Under the pieces are notes generated by a model that did not search any database, had not been told where the DNA came from, and was given only the letters and a program-made list of their open reading frames with translations. Position numbers and translations under genes: made by a program. Shown piece by piece: positions 1 through 12,300 of a stretch of DNA of 64,000 bases. The stretch is from Cryptomeria japonica. Lineage: Eukaryota; Streptophyta; Pinopsida; Cupressales; Cupressaceae. The stretch lies in the NCBI RefSeq assembly GCF_030272615.1, contig NC_081413.1:558397136-558461135 (forward strand), read 5' to 3'. Each line of letters starts with the position of its first letter. Position 1 is the first letter of the stretch.

Positions 1-1229
1 GTTGTGTCTGAGACCATCAACCCAGTACACATTGTCAGCACTACTCTTTCCATTCAAAGAGATGGACCCTCTGCCTTTGACCATGCATGGTGCATCAATG
101 CCAAAGCAAACCACACCACCATCATACTCCTCTAAGGATAGAAACTTGCTTCAGTCACCAGTCATATGGTGAGAACAACCACTATCAATGATCCACTCAT
201 TGGAATCATCAAACTGGGAGACAAGAGCCTTCTTGTCTACCACATCTTCCTTTACAACAACAAACACAATGTCTTCATTCTCTTCATCTTCTGATTCCTC
301 ATCTATGACACCTTCATCAACTGCCACAAAATAATTTCTCCAGTTTCCTCCTTTGAATTTCTTGAACCTTTCCGGTTTATCCTTGTTGTCACTATTAGGA
401 TAGTTCATAGCAATATGTCCTATCCAGTTATAGGAGAAACATTTCAAAGGGAGCTTACCTTTGTATTTACCAGTTTCTTTTGAAAATTTCCTGGCAAGAA
501 GAGCTTCAAATTCCATCAGAAACTTTTCATCATTCATTTCTCTATTCTGATTAGGTTCCCCACTAGTGCTAGCCTCTTTTCCTTTTCTGGATGACATAGC
601 AGAGGCTCTAAATGTTGATTCTATCTTTTGAACATTGCCATCAAAACTATTTAGCTCATAGGCTGTCAACTTGGCTATGATGGGGTCCAAGGACACCTTA
701 GACTTGTCTATTGATCTCAGCTCCTGAATAGCAGTGACCCTTATTGCATAGACTGGCAACAGGGATCTCAGGACTTTACTTACCACAGTGGAATCTTCTA
801 TTTTGCCACCTGCACTCTTTGTTTCTCCAACAACTATTTTGATTCTTATTCCATACTACTGAATGGTCTCTCCTTAAACCATCCGCATGTCTTCAAACTT
901 CCCTCTCAGACTTTCTTCCTTAGCCTATTTTACATGCTCATCACCATCATATTATTTTCAAGAGAATCCCACACCTCTTTGGGATTTGCCTTGTCCTGAA
1001 CATCAATAAATTCAATGTCAGATAGACTACTGATGAGGGCTTCCATGACTTGCCCATTTTCTTGTATCTCTCTCTTTTGGTCATTGGTGAGAGTACCGGT
1101 AGGAACAACATATACATTTTCAACATAACTCCAGTGTGGAACACCCATGCTTTTGATGAATATCTTCATCTTGTCTTTCCATATACCGAAGTTTTCCCTA
1201 TTAAACTTTGGACCTTCCCTCTTCATCAT
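1..1229 (-). pseudogene. Ty1/copia gag and protease start, broken, cut by window edge
   Basis: This is the 5' coding part of a copia polyprotein read leftwards. The gag N-terminus starts at the ATG at 1227-1229 and shows the copia gag pattern (KFNRENFGIWKDKMK, later VWDSLENN). A second block at 151-786 carries a degraded zinc knuckle (CFSYNWIGHIAMNYP, key Cys lost) and then the aspartic protease motif WIIDSGCSHHMTGD. Reading continues past an in-frame TGA just after TGD into typical protease sequence (FLSLEEYDGG, then GSISLNGK) up to the window edge. A frame change lies between 786 and 930. The DSGCSHHMTGD form is typical of SIRE/Maximus copia elements. Integrase and reverse transcriptase should lie outside the window. 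The stop and frameshift make it non-functional. Confidence 0.85.
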
Positions 1230-1285
1230 TTGACTAGGATCTTTTCCTCAAGCGGTTAAGCTTACAACACAGATGACCTAGAGGT

Positions 1286-1297
1286 GCTCTGATACCA
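1286..1297 (-). promoter_or_regulatory. Primer binding site of minus-strand copia element
   Basis: On the minus strand the bases read TGGTATCAGAGC, complementary to the 3' end of initiator tRNA-Met and the standard primer site of plant copia elements. It sits 2 bases inside the LTR end at 1300 and about 57 bases before the gag ATG, in the expected order. Confidence 0.85.
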
Positions 1298-1299
1298 AT

Positions 1300-2845
1300 T
1301 GATAACTCAATGATGAACCATGAGTACCAAACCGGTACTAAGAGGGGGGGCGGGGGTGAATCAATACAAACACAAATGCAGTCCAAAACCGGTTTGACAG
1401 CAAATAGCCCAAATAACTAACAAACAGGGATATCGGTAAAATGAAGTGCAACCGGTAACATCTAGTTTAGCTCAATCAGTCATGAACCGGTCACTCAATA
1501 AGCTTCCCTCTTAGCTCAATACTACAGTATCATTATACTTTCATGCATAAATAGGTAAACTTAATCATCAGATCTTCACAACAGTGAGTTCAATATGTTT
1601 TATAGACAGGCATAAAACATAGAACCTTCATATGCTTAACAGGTAAAACAAAGCATCAGACATAACACACATATTTTTCATGTGGAAACCCAACTGGGAA
1701 AAACCACGATGGGGATGAATACCCACAAGCTGCTTTTTAAACTCTTTAGAAGTCCGCTTTGTTAGGAGCCTTGTGCGGTTAAGGACATTACAATAGGTTC
1801 TGGTAGGAACCGATCCTATTAGGGATCACCCAGTTAAGGGATACCCGGTTAAGGGTTAAACCTGGTAGGGTCACCTTGTTAGAGGATTTCAAGAACTCAA
1901 TAGCTGAAAGGATCTCCTAAGCTCTATAGCTTCTTAGAACTCATTAGCCTCGAGTTACCTGGTTAAGGGATTTGAATCAAGCTGGTTAAGACCACCCGGT
2001 TTAAGGGATTTTGAATCAAGCTAGTTAAGGCTACCTTGTTAGGGGATTTTACAACTGTTGAAGTGGTTAGAGATCAACAAGAATTACAATGATCTATTAA
2101 CAACACTCAATGCTAATGCAGATCTGTTTAGGCTCCTCTTTACCTTTTGCACATTCACTTTGCAGGTATCACTTCTCTCTTTTGGTCTGGAAAGAATTAC
2201 GTATCACTTCTCTTGGATACACACTCACAAATTTTGCCAACAACCTCAGAAAGAAACACAACATCGACCTTATAGGAAACATACGGGTCGGTAGCAAAAA
2301 CCCTAAACCCTAAACCTGTTAGGTTAAGCAATTCAAACGGTTCGATCCTGACCGTTGAATCATACTATATTAAATGCAACAATCTTGAATCAATCTCAAG
2401 ACATTCTACATCGTCCATTATCCACTGATTTCATGGCGGCTGATAACCCATCACGCGTTATCACCGTTTGACAGACTTTGCACATTCTCGAGGTAGACAG
2501 GAATAGTCTTCTTCATGCAAGATCCTTCACGCGCACAGAGCTTACATGGCAGCACGATCTGTCCTCCATCATACTGCTAACTCATCACACAAAGATCACC
2601 GATTGAGTCACATAGACTTGAGGTACTCCAACTAAAAATCCTGAAGTGGAAGCTACCTACCAACCGGTAATCATACAATGCTTCCATGTGTTGGTTCCCA
2701 TAACTACATGCCGATTCACCTTGAACAAATATGCCGCTTCACTTTGGCATATAAACTAGTTCATACATATGCCGGTTCCTCTCTCTCTTCTCCTCTCACA
2801 TGTGCCAGTTCAGACCATGTCTCATATTTACATCAATGACAATCA
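1300..2845 (-). repeat. 5' LTR of minus-strand copia element
   Basis: On the plus strand the LTR runs from TGATAACTC to CAATGACAATCA, so in its own direction it starts TGAT and ends ATCA. The inner end abuts the primer binding site. The outer end was placed because its first bases (TGATTGTCATTGATG) resemble the start of the solo LTR at 48734 (TGTTGTCATTGATGG), and the lengths agree (1546 against 1517 bp). Both also share a run of GGTTAAGGGA-like short repeats and a conserved block around the sequence CCACGATGGGG. The outer end is less certain than the inner one: a second inverted pair (GTTATCA, ending 2463) was considered and not preferred. Confidence 0.65.
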
Positions 2846-3323
2846 TATAATATCATTCTATCTTCATGCTGGTTCACATAATGCCAACATGCTAAGTAAT
2901 AACACAAACTGTATGAAGGAAATGGCCCGACCTGTACCATCAGATTTGAGAGAATTAGAAATTCATGCTATTGTGTTTAATGCATTTATCACAATTTTGG
3001 ATAAACTGAAGAGTGGGTGGGATACTTACCTGAGATTTTTGAAGACTACTTATGCTAACATCTTCAAGTATTTGTAAAATATTTGTCATCTGTATATCAA
3101 TTTTAGACAACACCCCATCTTTGGCATTGTTGTCAAAGGGGGAGAGATGAGGTGAAAAATGTATAGACTAATTGTGTATAGAATGTATAGTTTGGTGATG
3201 CAGATTTTTGGATTGTTGATCTAAGGGGGAGCCTTAGAATTCTTTTATTCTTTCATCAAGTGTACAAGTTTCAACACTTATTCATTTTTCACAAGTGTTG
3301 CCATCAATGCCAAAGGGGGAGAT
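2846..3323 (+). mobile_element. 3' untranslated end of plus-strand copia element with three polypurine tracts
   Basis: This is internal sequence just upstream of a copia 3' LTR. Three AAGGGGGAG polypurine tracts lie at about 3134-3147, 3222-3233 and 3311-3323, the last directly against the LTR. Repeated polypurine tracts before the 3' LTR are a described trait of Sireviruses. A 102-codon open frame at 2769-3077 matches no family I recognise and is probably chance. No reverse transcriptase or RNase H is left, so the element is truncated at its left side, exactly where the opposite-strand LTR ends. Confidence 0.65.
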
Positions 3324-4290
3324 TGTTGGCAATTGACACTCATCCAGTGATTTCAGGTGACTTCTGGTAGTTGCTTATTTGTTTAGGGTTTTCATTGATG
3401 GCAAATCTTCTTGATGATTTGATTCGGCAGTTGTGATTCATCTTATCCAAAAGATGGAGTTAACTGGTAAAATAGGGTATTTCTGCAATGTTTTGATCCA
3501 GAATGATTTTTGATGATTGTGATGTTTTTGGCGATTGTTTTTATGATCTCGGTGATTGAGAAGACCCTTAGGAAGCATGTGATTATAATATTTTGGTCTG
3601 GTGCTATGTTTTGTTCGAGATTGAAGCCAACTTGGAGCTACACATTACACTTCTTGAAGCCGACTTGAAGGAGATTGCTTTTGTGTTAAGACCAGATATA
3701 TAAGATTGATTTGGTGATTGATTTTTGGTGTGTTAGTGGTGTGGTGATCCGTTTTGGTGTGATTGAGAACAGTTTCACATGCGTACTTTTCTTTTAGACA
3801 ATCAGTAGCTGACTCAGATAGAAACAGAGTATTCAGCAGAGCAAAGATAGGCAAAGATTCAATGTTTAACCAAAACTTATTCTTGCATATTCATATGCTG
3901 ATTGAGAGTTCATTTCATTGTATTTTCTTATTTTAATCAAATTGTGAGTCAGTGAGATTTCCCTGAAGGTTGTAGCCTTCTGAGAAACAATATTTGAGTA
4001 GTGAGCTCTAGGTAGTGAGCCTAAATGCAAGTGCATTCCCCATCTATGTAATATTTATGTACTCTGGCCATAGTATATGAATATTGTGGGTTCCAGCCCC
4101 ATCGTGGTTTTTCCCTTTCCGTGTTTCCACATAATTTTTTTGTTGTTATAAATTTGTGTACTCTTTGTTGCATGTTTATGTTCTTTTATGTTATGCATTT
4201 CTAACCAGTGGATAAATAATAAGTTTGAGGATTTGATTTCCGGTAGATCACTAATTCACCCCCTCGTCTCAATGATCTCTGATTCTAACA
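3324..4290 (+). repeat. 3' LTR of plus-strand copia element
   Basis: The LTR starts TGTTGGCAATTG directly after the polypurine tract and ends GATTCTAACA, giving TGTT/AACA inverted ends and 967 bp. Near the end it has the typical copia stretch ATTCACCCCC, and at 4085-4130 the block ATCGTGGTTTTTCCC that is shared with the LTRs at 1300 and 48734. No target duplication can be checked because the other LTR is gone. Confidence 0.75.
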
Positions 4291-6713
4291 AGATCATGAA
4301 TGAAATGCATGATATCATATTCTCTGCAAGTGTTTTGATGACTAAGATAGGCTCTAGAAGAAGAAGGAGGATCTTGAGTGATGGAAACACCAATATTTTG
4401 ATTTTCCCCCCTTGCACAAGGGTATGTGTATTAGATAAGATGGGGCCATGTTTCTCTTGAATGATTTCTCTCCATTAGAGAGATCATTGATAGGATAATT
4501 AGCTCTTTCTTCATTCACATTAGACACCCTAAGAGAGGTACAAGTATTGGGTTTTCTATTAACATCTATAGGATTAAGATCTACAAAATATTTGAGGTGA
4601 TCTATATATGAAATGCACTTTCCTAAAAACATCACCATAGAACAACATGCTCTAAAAATGAAAGATTTGAGATCAAATTGATTGAAAGGAAGAAATTTCA
4701 AAAGTCTAAAAATCCAATATGTCAAAGTGTTATGAATGAAAAGTAGCATTGTGAAATGAAAGAAGCCATTATCCAACACATGATTTTTGTAAATATAAGT
4801 GAAAATCAAGGTAATAATATGTGAAATAGCAAATAAATCAGATTTATTAAGTGCCATAATGAATGTTGAAGCAATCCGAAATCAATTTGACCAAAAAAAA
4901 TTAGGATTTTTATAATTTAAACCTCTAAATTTATATAATTTGATAAAAATGAGATCTATGAACTTGAATCTAAATTTTGAATTTGGAAATTTGCATTTTA
5001 AAATTTAATAATGCAAATTTTTTTGTAAAAATGATTGTTTAATTAATTAAGCAAATAGAGATAAATGTTGTCCACTAATGAATTAATGAATTTAAATTTA
5101 AAAATTAGGGTTTTGTGAAAATAAGCCCTTGAATTTTAAAATTTATTTGAAATTAGATCTAAGAGTGAAATTTTGAATTTGAATTCGAGTAAGATCTGAA
5201 ATAATTAATTCAAAAATTAGACAACCCACAAGCTCAATTTTAAATTTTAAAATAAGGGTTTTTGAAATTAACCTCTTAATTTTTAAAATTTGATTGGAAA
5301 TTAAACTCGTAAGTGAAAATTTGAATTGTGAAATGCAAATATTCAGATCTGAAATAAATAATCCAAATTAAGCAATTCACAATCTCAATTTTAAAAATTA
5401 AAAATTAGGGTTTTATTCAATTTAACATTTAAATTTTTAAAATTCACTTCGAAATCAAACTTGTAAATTACAATTTGAATTTTAAATTGCATAAATACTC
5501 ATATCTGAGAACATAGGTTAGAATTGAAGGTGTAAGGAGTCGACTTCACCAAAATGTGATGCGTGGAAAATTAGGGTTTCCACCATGAGAGGAATGAAAA
5601 CCATTAATTTACCATTACATTCAAAAGAGGGGAAAATCCAATAGATTTAGTCACAAAACAGTAATGATAAGGACTAAAAATATGGATTGGATTGAAGGGA
5701 TGAGTTGATTTGCCCTCTTTTGTGAGTTGAAAAGCTGAACTTAGGGAAAAATTATGAAAATGAAGGTAAAAATTCGGAAATAGTGATCTATAGTCATCAA
5801 ATTGAGGCATGAACCTGGATTTGAGCAATATATGTAAATTCGAACCCGATCCTCGAAAAAGATCCAAAAATGTCAGGACTGGAGCGCCTGTCACTTTGGT
5901 CCTCCTAACTTTTCACACACCAAAACGGGTTGTTTCGTCTCTGCAAATAATGCCTTCTCTAAAGATCACAAATCCACACCTATTTCCCACACACATAAAG
6001 AAAGGGGAAAAGGTTGGGAATAGGGGCTTGCCTAAGTCAAACCCCAATTTAGGAATTAACCTTGATTGAAATATTGCAAATACTGTAATAAATAATGGAA
6101 AGATATACCTCAGATCTGCAATGACTGATAATGATGCTTTGCTTCTTGAATGTAATCACATATGTTGTATGGAAGGACATGAACATGATAAACCCTAATT
6201 ACACACACATGCTTGGAAATGAATGATGTAATTATGCTCCATAATTGAGGAATGAAGAATGCAACCTTGAAGAACTCTAGAAATGCCTAATGATGAATGC
6301 TTCAATGCGTGAATGATTGATGATTATAGTTTCATATGTCTCTTATGATCTCTGTATATGAAATGAGAGGGGAAAACCTCCTTATATACTTTCCCATAAA
6401 AAATGTATTAATTTTTTGACATAGGCCGACACGGAGAGAGATTTCCTACTTAATTTTGAAGATGCAAGAGGGAACTAAGATAAGGTCCAATTAAGGGGGA
6501 CCAGAGCATGACACCTTGGTCCCAATGATGTGCTTTGGTCCTACCCTATTTGGGGGCCAAGATAAGGGGCCATGCAGTGAATAAAGTGAATACACGACCA
6601 AATTTGGATGGTGAAGGCATGATCAGGCCTTAATTAGGCATTGGGGGACACACACTAGGGTACGAGCCCAAAATGTGAACTAAATTGTAAGGGAGTACAA
6701 TTTAGGACGCTAC
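4291..6713 (-). mobile_element. LTR or leader remnant of a gypsy-like element
   Basis: The right end reads, on the minus strand, TGTAGCGTCCTAAATTGTAC, a TG-start LTR terminus closely resembled at 14793 (TGTAGCATCATAAATTGTC). A TATA-like sequence on the minus strand near 6385-6400 fits an LTR promoter. No gag or pol domain is recognisable. The inner LTR limit cannot be set from one copy. Open frames at 4354-4857 (167 codons), 5604-5894 and 5809-6069 match no known family; the first is the longest but AT-rich and unsupported. Confidence 0.4.
4895..5510. repeat. Degenerate tandem repeat of about 150 bp
   Basis: Units beginning with (A/T)TTAGGGTTTT or ATAAGGGTTTTT recur at about 5105, 5252 and 5405 (spacing 147 and 153), with a more divergent copy near 4900. 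Each unit carries the same order of sub-motifs: AGGGTTTT, then TTTAAAATTTATTTG-like, then AGATCTGAAATAA. The copies are strongly diverged. Confidence 0.6.
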
Positions 6714-7285
6714 AGTGTCTTCACTGGGTGCCTCTACTGCTCTCTCTCTCACAATCCTCAACATGCCCAAACCTTTCTTGTAGTGTAGCAATATATGCAC
6801 CACACTCCTGCACTCAAACTCTGATTATCTCCATGGTTCCCTATAGGGGAATGAGATCAATGACTTGAATAGAGCACATACAAATTAAAATGGGCTCACT
6901 ACTAATTTTAATTACATTTTAAAATGTAATTCTTTAAGCACACAAATATATTTAAACCATAAAAATGATTTAAATAGTTTCACCACATATCATTGATATG
7001 TCAAACATTACAATTTCAGACTTTGTACATCATTTAAAGTTATTTTGTGTTTTGACAAGGCATACTTAAATTACCATTTGAGAATCTTAACACAATAATT
7101 TAAAGTAAAATAATTTAAATAATAAGAATTTTAGAATCAAAATGCCCTTATAACACCATGATGCATGTTAGGTCTCTCTGTGTGGGCCAAGCTAGAAATT
7201 TTGATGTAGGAGCATTTGGTGGTGTAAGGGAATCCTACATCACCCAAAAATATTTCTTTTTTAGTTATTTTTATTTTAATCTTTT
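6714..7285. other. No gene recognised
   Basis: AT-rich sequence between an LTR remnant and a chromovirus LTR. An inverted sequence is visible near 7205-7245 (TGTAGGA and TCCTACA flanking GCATTTGGTGGTG), which could be a small hairpin or an LTR edge. Nothing else is supported. Confidence 0.5.
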
Positions 7286-8071
7286 TGCAGTTTTGGATAC
7301 CCATTTGGACGAATAAGAGATTCGAGCTCTCAACTTTAACAAGCTACTTTTTCTAGTTAACTGCCAAAAATAGAAGGTTTTTATTTAAAGGCAAATGGAG
7401 CCCAAATTTTGTAGGAAGCTTAAGGAAGGAAAAATAAGAACTTTCCAAAAGAATTAGATTAAAATCATTTACAGTTTGAAATTTATTCAAGTTTCAGTTT
7501 CTCGAAAAACTAGAAAAAAATCTTTCGAGTCGGTTTTGAGGCATTAAATGGTCTTGAAAATGGTGGGCATCCACAGAGCTGATTCTTAGCATATTCTTCA
7601 CTCAGAGAGATTTCTAACAGTTCAAACAACGTGTCAATCCAATTCTCGGATCAAAAGTTATGGCTACTAGAAGTTGGACAATTTTTCAGAATGTTTCAAT
7701 TTTCGAATCTGGCTATATTTTCATATTTTCAATTTCATGTTTTGGAATTTGTCCACTAATTGGTAATTTATAAATTATAATTTCAGTTCCAAAATGGTGG
7801 AAGACTATGTAGGACACATGGAAGGAAACTTGTGAGTTAGTTTTTGGGATGTGAGTTTTTGGAGTTGTGTTTTTGATCGTTTAGTTTTGGGTTGGGAAGT
7901 AGCATTGTAAGGGTTTTCCAGAAAAATTTGTAAGTTGTTGTATTGCAGCCTGTGAGGATTGATTCCTCTTATATGTAATTGCATGTATTGAATATAATTT
8001 TCAGCTAATAAAATATAGATTTTTGCTCTCTTTTGTTGTGTTTTTCTATTCTTCGGGTTGTGCCCTCATCA
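7286..8071 (+). repeat. Chromovirus LTR, first copy
   Basis: This 786-bp repeat is matched along its whole length by 12672-13476. Shared segments include TTTTGGATACCCATTTG at the start and AATAAAATATAGATTT then CGGGTT(G/T)TGCCCTCATCA at the end. It ends in CA two bases before a tRNA-Met type primer site (TGGTAACAAAGC, 8074-8085), which is mutated at two positions. The start was set at the TG shared by both copies; weaker T-rich similarity extends a little further left. Confidence 0.8.
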
Positions 8072-8167
8072 AGTGGTAACAAAGCGGGTTGTTACTAAGT
8101 GTGTGAACAGATCGTCAAATGTGAGGCAATTTGCACCAGGACTTGTGATTGTGGGCTCGTGCTCAAG

Positions 8168-8956
8168 ATGCCTCCAAGAGTGATGCATGGTAGCAGAAAT
8201 GTTGGTGGTAGGAATGCTTTGGAAAATGAGAGTTTGAGAGCCCTCCATAGAAAAATTGATGCGTTGCAAGAAGAGCTGAGAAGAGAGTTTAATATGAGAA
8301 GAGGAGAAAGTGATGACGAAAGAGAGATTAAATATACATCTTCAAGTGAATCGGAAGAAGCAATAGATCAAGGTCAGGCTCGATTGTTGAGGGCCATTTT
8401 CCAGATTGGGAAGAGACACAAAATTGAAGTCTCTAATTATTTTGGAAATCCGAACCCAAAAGAGTTGATTGACTAGATCAATGAACTGGAGGAATATTTT
8501 GAATATGAGGAGATAGAAGACCCAGATTGGGTTAAGTTTGCAAAAACAAAGTTGAAAGGTCATGCAAATATTTGGTGGAACAAGGTCTAACAAAACAGAA
8601 ATTGGAGAGAAAAGGGTAAGATCACTAGATGGGACCAGATGGTTGATAAGCTGAAGAAACAGTTCATTCCTATGGATTATGAATTGGATTTGCTGAAGAA
8701 AATTCAAGGGTTGAAACAAGGTAACAAGTCTGTGAAGGAGTATACAGAGGAATTTTATAAGATAATTATTATAATAGGCCATGCAGAGGCCAACAAGGAA
8801 AAGGTCACCCGTTATCTGAATGGGTTAAGGCTGAGTATTCAAGAGAAGCTGAGTCTATTTAGAATGGCCAGTATTGAAGAATCATATCAGTTTGCTTTGA
8901 AGGTTGAAGAGAAGTTGAATAAGAGGTTTGAATGTAAGCAAAAAGGGAAAACTTAA
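8168..8956 (+). pseudogene. Chromovirus gag, with stop codons
   Basis: A single frame runs from the ATG at 8168 (MPPRVMHGSRN) to a stop at 8956, interrupted by TAG at 8474-8476 and by a TAA near 8590. It contains a Ty3-type capsid region (KLKGHANIWW, then KLKKQFIPMDYE, VKEYTEEFYK and ATG-less continuation to KVEEKLNKR). A frameshifted continuation at 8974-9200 is basic and ends in a zinc knuckle remnant (RFQCGEEGHE) whose first cysteine is lost. This is the structural protein of the retroelement. The same region is repeated, also broken, at 13588-14174. Confidence 0.85.
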
Positions 8957-9394
8957 GGTGGTAGAGGTGGTGGATGATCTTTTGGAGTAGAAATGATGAT
9001 CAAAAGAAAAATGATGAGGTGGGTACCAACCAAAATCAGAAGGGTAATAATTTCTATCGCCCTCGTGACCAAAATAATGGAGAACAGAGAGGAAGAGGAA
9101 GAGGAATGCCTAGACAAGGAATCAAGAGATGTCGTTTCAGAGGAACTCGTTTCCAATGTGGAGAAGAAGGGCATGAGCCTTTGAATGTCCACAACACCAA
9201 GGGAGGATAGATAGAAGAAATGATGACCATGCATGAGTTGCGCATGTAGACCAAGAAGCTTAGTCTGAATATTTTGATGATACTGAAAGGGGAGAAGCCC
9301 TAGTTATTAGGAGAACCCTAATGAATGAGGAGAAATAACTAGATCAGAGAAAGAGTTTGTTCTACACCATATGTAAATGTGAAAACAAGTATTC

Positions 9395-12300
9395 TGATGT
9401 GATTATTGACAGTGGGAGCACTGATAATATGGTATCCGAAGAGATAGTTATAAAAGAAGGAAAGACATCTGCAGTCATATCTGATAACCTACTTGCGAGA
9501 TGACCACAAAGTTCTAGTTAGTGAGAAGTGCCTGGTAAAATTCAAGATTAGTAGTTACCGTGATGAGGTACTCTGTGACATCATACCCATGGATGCATGT
9601 CACATATTGTTAGGGAGGCCATGGTAGTTCGATAGGCATGTTGTACATGATGGTTGTGCGAATACCTATACCCTAACAAAGGATGGAGTTTTCCATAAGT
9701 TGAAGTCCCTAAAGGAGGTGGAAGAAAAGGTATGTAGTAATGTCAAAATATGTTTTGTTGATGGAAGAGAATTTTTGGAAGGCATGAAACATAAACTTGT
9801 GTGTTTTTCTTTAATTATGAGAGCGAATAAAGAAGATAGTGAAGAGGTGCCTCTAGAAGTTTATGGTTTGTTGAATGAGTTTCAAGATATTATTTCTGAT
9901 AATGTGCCTGAGGGTTTACCACCCATGAGGAAGATCAGTCATCAGATTGACTTGATCCTTGGAGCTAGTTTGCCAAATAAGGCAGCCCACAGAATGACTC
10001 CAACAAAAAATGAAGAGTTGAACCAATAAGTTCAAGAGTTGTTGAGAAAAGGATTGATCTGAGAGAGCTAGAGTCCATGTACGGTACCTACAATACTAGC
10101 ACCAAAGAAGAATGGAGAATGGAGGATGTGTACAAACTCCAAGTCCATAAACATGATAACAATCAAGTACAAATGTCCCCAAATGACCTTATGGATTGCT
10201 TGAATGGAGTGGAGTACTTCACAAAGATTGATATGAAGAGTGGATATCACCAAATTTGGATTAGAGAGGGGGATGAGTGGAAGACTGCCTTCAAAATGAA
10301 AGAATGCTTATATGAGTGGTTAGTCATGCCTTTTGGGCTAACCAATGCATCGAGCACATTCATGCATCTCATGAATGGGGTATTGAAAGAATTTATGGGT
10401 AAGCTTGTTATTGTGTACCTCGATGATATTTTGATTTTTAGTAAGACATTGGAGGAGCATTTGATGCATATTCATAGAGTTTTTGAGAAGCTCAGAGAAC
10501 ATAAATTGTTGATTAATTTGAAGAAGTGTATTTTGTGAAGGAGCTAGTGTACTTGGGGTTTGTTGTGTCACCAGAAGGTCTTAAAATGGACCTAGAAAAA
10601 GTGAAGGCTAATATGGAATGGCCTAGCCCAAGGACTGTTACTGAGGTGAGATCTTTCCATGGTTTGGCTAGTTTTTACAGGAAGTTCATTAGAAACTTTA
10701 GTAGCATTTGTGTAGCCCTGACTGAAACAATGAGAGGGGATAGGAAATAATTCAGGGGGAGTATGGGGGTGGCAAAGAGTTTTGATTTGTTGAAGAAGAA
10801 GGTGACAAAGAAACCTATTTTAGCCCTTCCAGATTTCAATAAGGTGTTTCAGGTGGATTGTGATGCCATCGGTAATGCCATTGGAGTTGTTTTGAGCTAG
10901 GAAGGTAGGCCCATTGCATACTTTAGTGAAAAAATAAATGATGCAAAGAAGAAATATTCTATTTATGATCAAGAATTTTATGCAATAGCTCAATAATTAA
11001 ATAAATGGAGACACTATCTATTGCAGAAGGAATTTGTTTTGTATATTGATCATCAAGCATTGCAGTACCTAAATAGTCAGGGAAAATTGAATCAAAGACA
11101 TTTGAAATGGGTGGAGTTTTTGTAGAGAACACTTTTGTTTTGAAGCACATAAGTGGGAGGTCTAACAAAGATGCAGATGCCTTGAGTAGGAGGCATATTT
11201 TGCTGAAAAAGATGCAGTTTGAGGTGGTTGGGTTCAATGAACTCAATACATTGTATCTTGAGGATATGGATTTTGTAGAGGCTTAGAAAGTTTGCAAGGA
11301 GCCTATTACTCTAAACAAGACAAGGTGGTTGGATTTCATAATCCGGGATGGAATGTTGTTCAAGGGAAGCCATTTGTGCATTCCTAGGACCTCCATGAGG
11401 GAGAATTTGATCAAAGAGAATCAAAAGGGAGGAATGACAAGTCACTTTGGTCGAGATAAGACCATTGCCATCATTAGTGAGCATTATTATTGGCCTCAAT
11501 TATCACAGGATGTAAAGTAATTTGTATAGAGTTGCAGATTATGTCAAAAGGCTAAAGGAGTGAGCTAGAATATAGGGTTATTTTATCCATTACCTGTACC
11601 AGGGAGGCCATGGGAAGATATAAGTATGGATTTTGTTTTTGGTTTACCAAGTACACAGAGAGGGAATGATTCAATTTTTGTGGTAGTTGACAAGTTTTCA
11701 AAGATGGCACATTTCATCGCATGCCAAAAGACCCATGATGTTGTCCACATTGCTAATTTGTTCTTCGGGGAGGTGATAAGACTGCATGGTTTGCCAAAAA
11801 GTATTGTTTCAGATCATGATACCAAATTTATTGGATACTTTTGGAGGGCATTCTCGAAAAAATTGAAGACGGAATTGAAGTTCAGTTCTGCACACCATCC
11901 ACAAACCGATGGGCAGACTGAAGTGGTGAACAAGAGTCTAGGTAACCTACTGAGATGCTTGGTAGGAGACAAACCCAAGGGATGGGATCTGATCTTACCA
12001 CATGCATAATTTGCTTACAACAACTATGTCAATAGGAGCACCGATAGATCACCATTCAAGATTGTGTATGGAGGCAATCCAAGGATCGCTTTAGAATTGA
12101 GGAAGATGGACCAGGGGACTCATACAATTGCCGAAGCTGAAGACTTTGCTGAACACATCAAGAATATACATGAGGAGGTGAAGAAGCACATCAATAAGAC
12201 GAATCAACAATATAAGGCGAAGGTAGATTAGTAAAGGAGGCATAAGGAGTTCTAGGTTGGTGAGGAGGTGATTGTGCATTTGAGGAAGGAAAAGTTTTAG

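Noticed and set aside
2298..2316. Telomere-like AAACCCTAAACCCTAAACC
   Set aside because: Only about two and a half units inside a copia LTR; too short to be a telomere or a meaningful interstitial array.
2457..2463. GTTATCA as the outer end of the minus-strand copia LTR
   Set aside because: It forms a 7-bp inverted pair with 1300-1306, but the end at 2845 agrees better with the start sequence and length of the related solo LTR at 48734.
2769..3077. 102-codon open frame
   Set aside because: It crosses the inferred LTR border at 2845 and carries no motif, so it is a chance frame.
4354..4857. 167-codon minus-strand open frame as a gene
   Set aside because: It is AT-rich, without recognisable motif or neighbouring signals; kept only as a remark in the element remnant.
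8953..9254. Open frames opposite and overlapping the chromovirus gag end
   Set aside because: They are shadows of the basic, purine-rich gag tail on the other strand.
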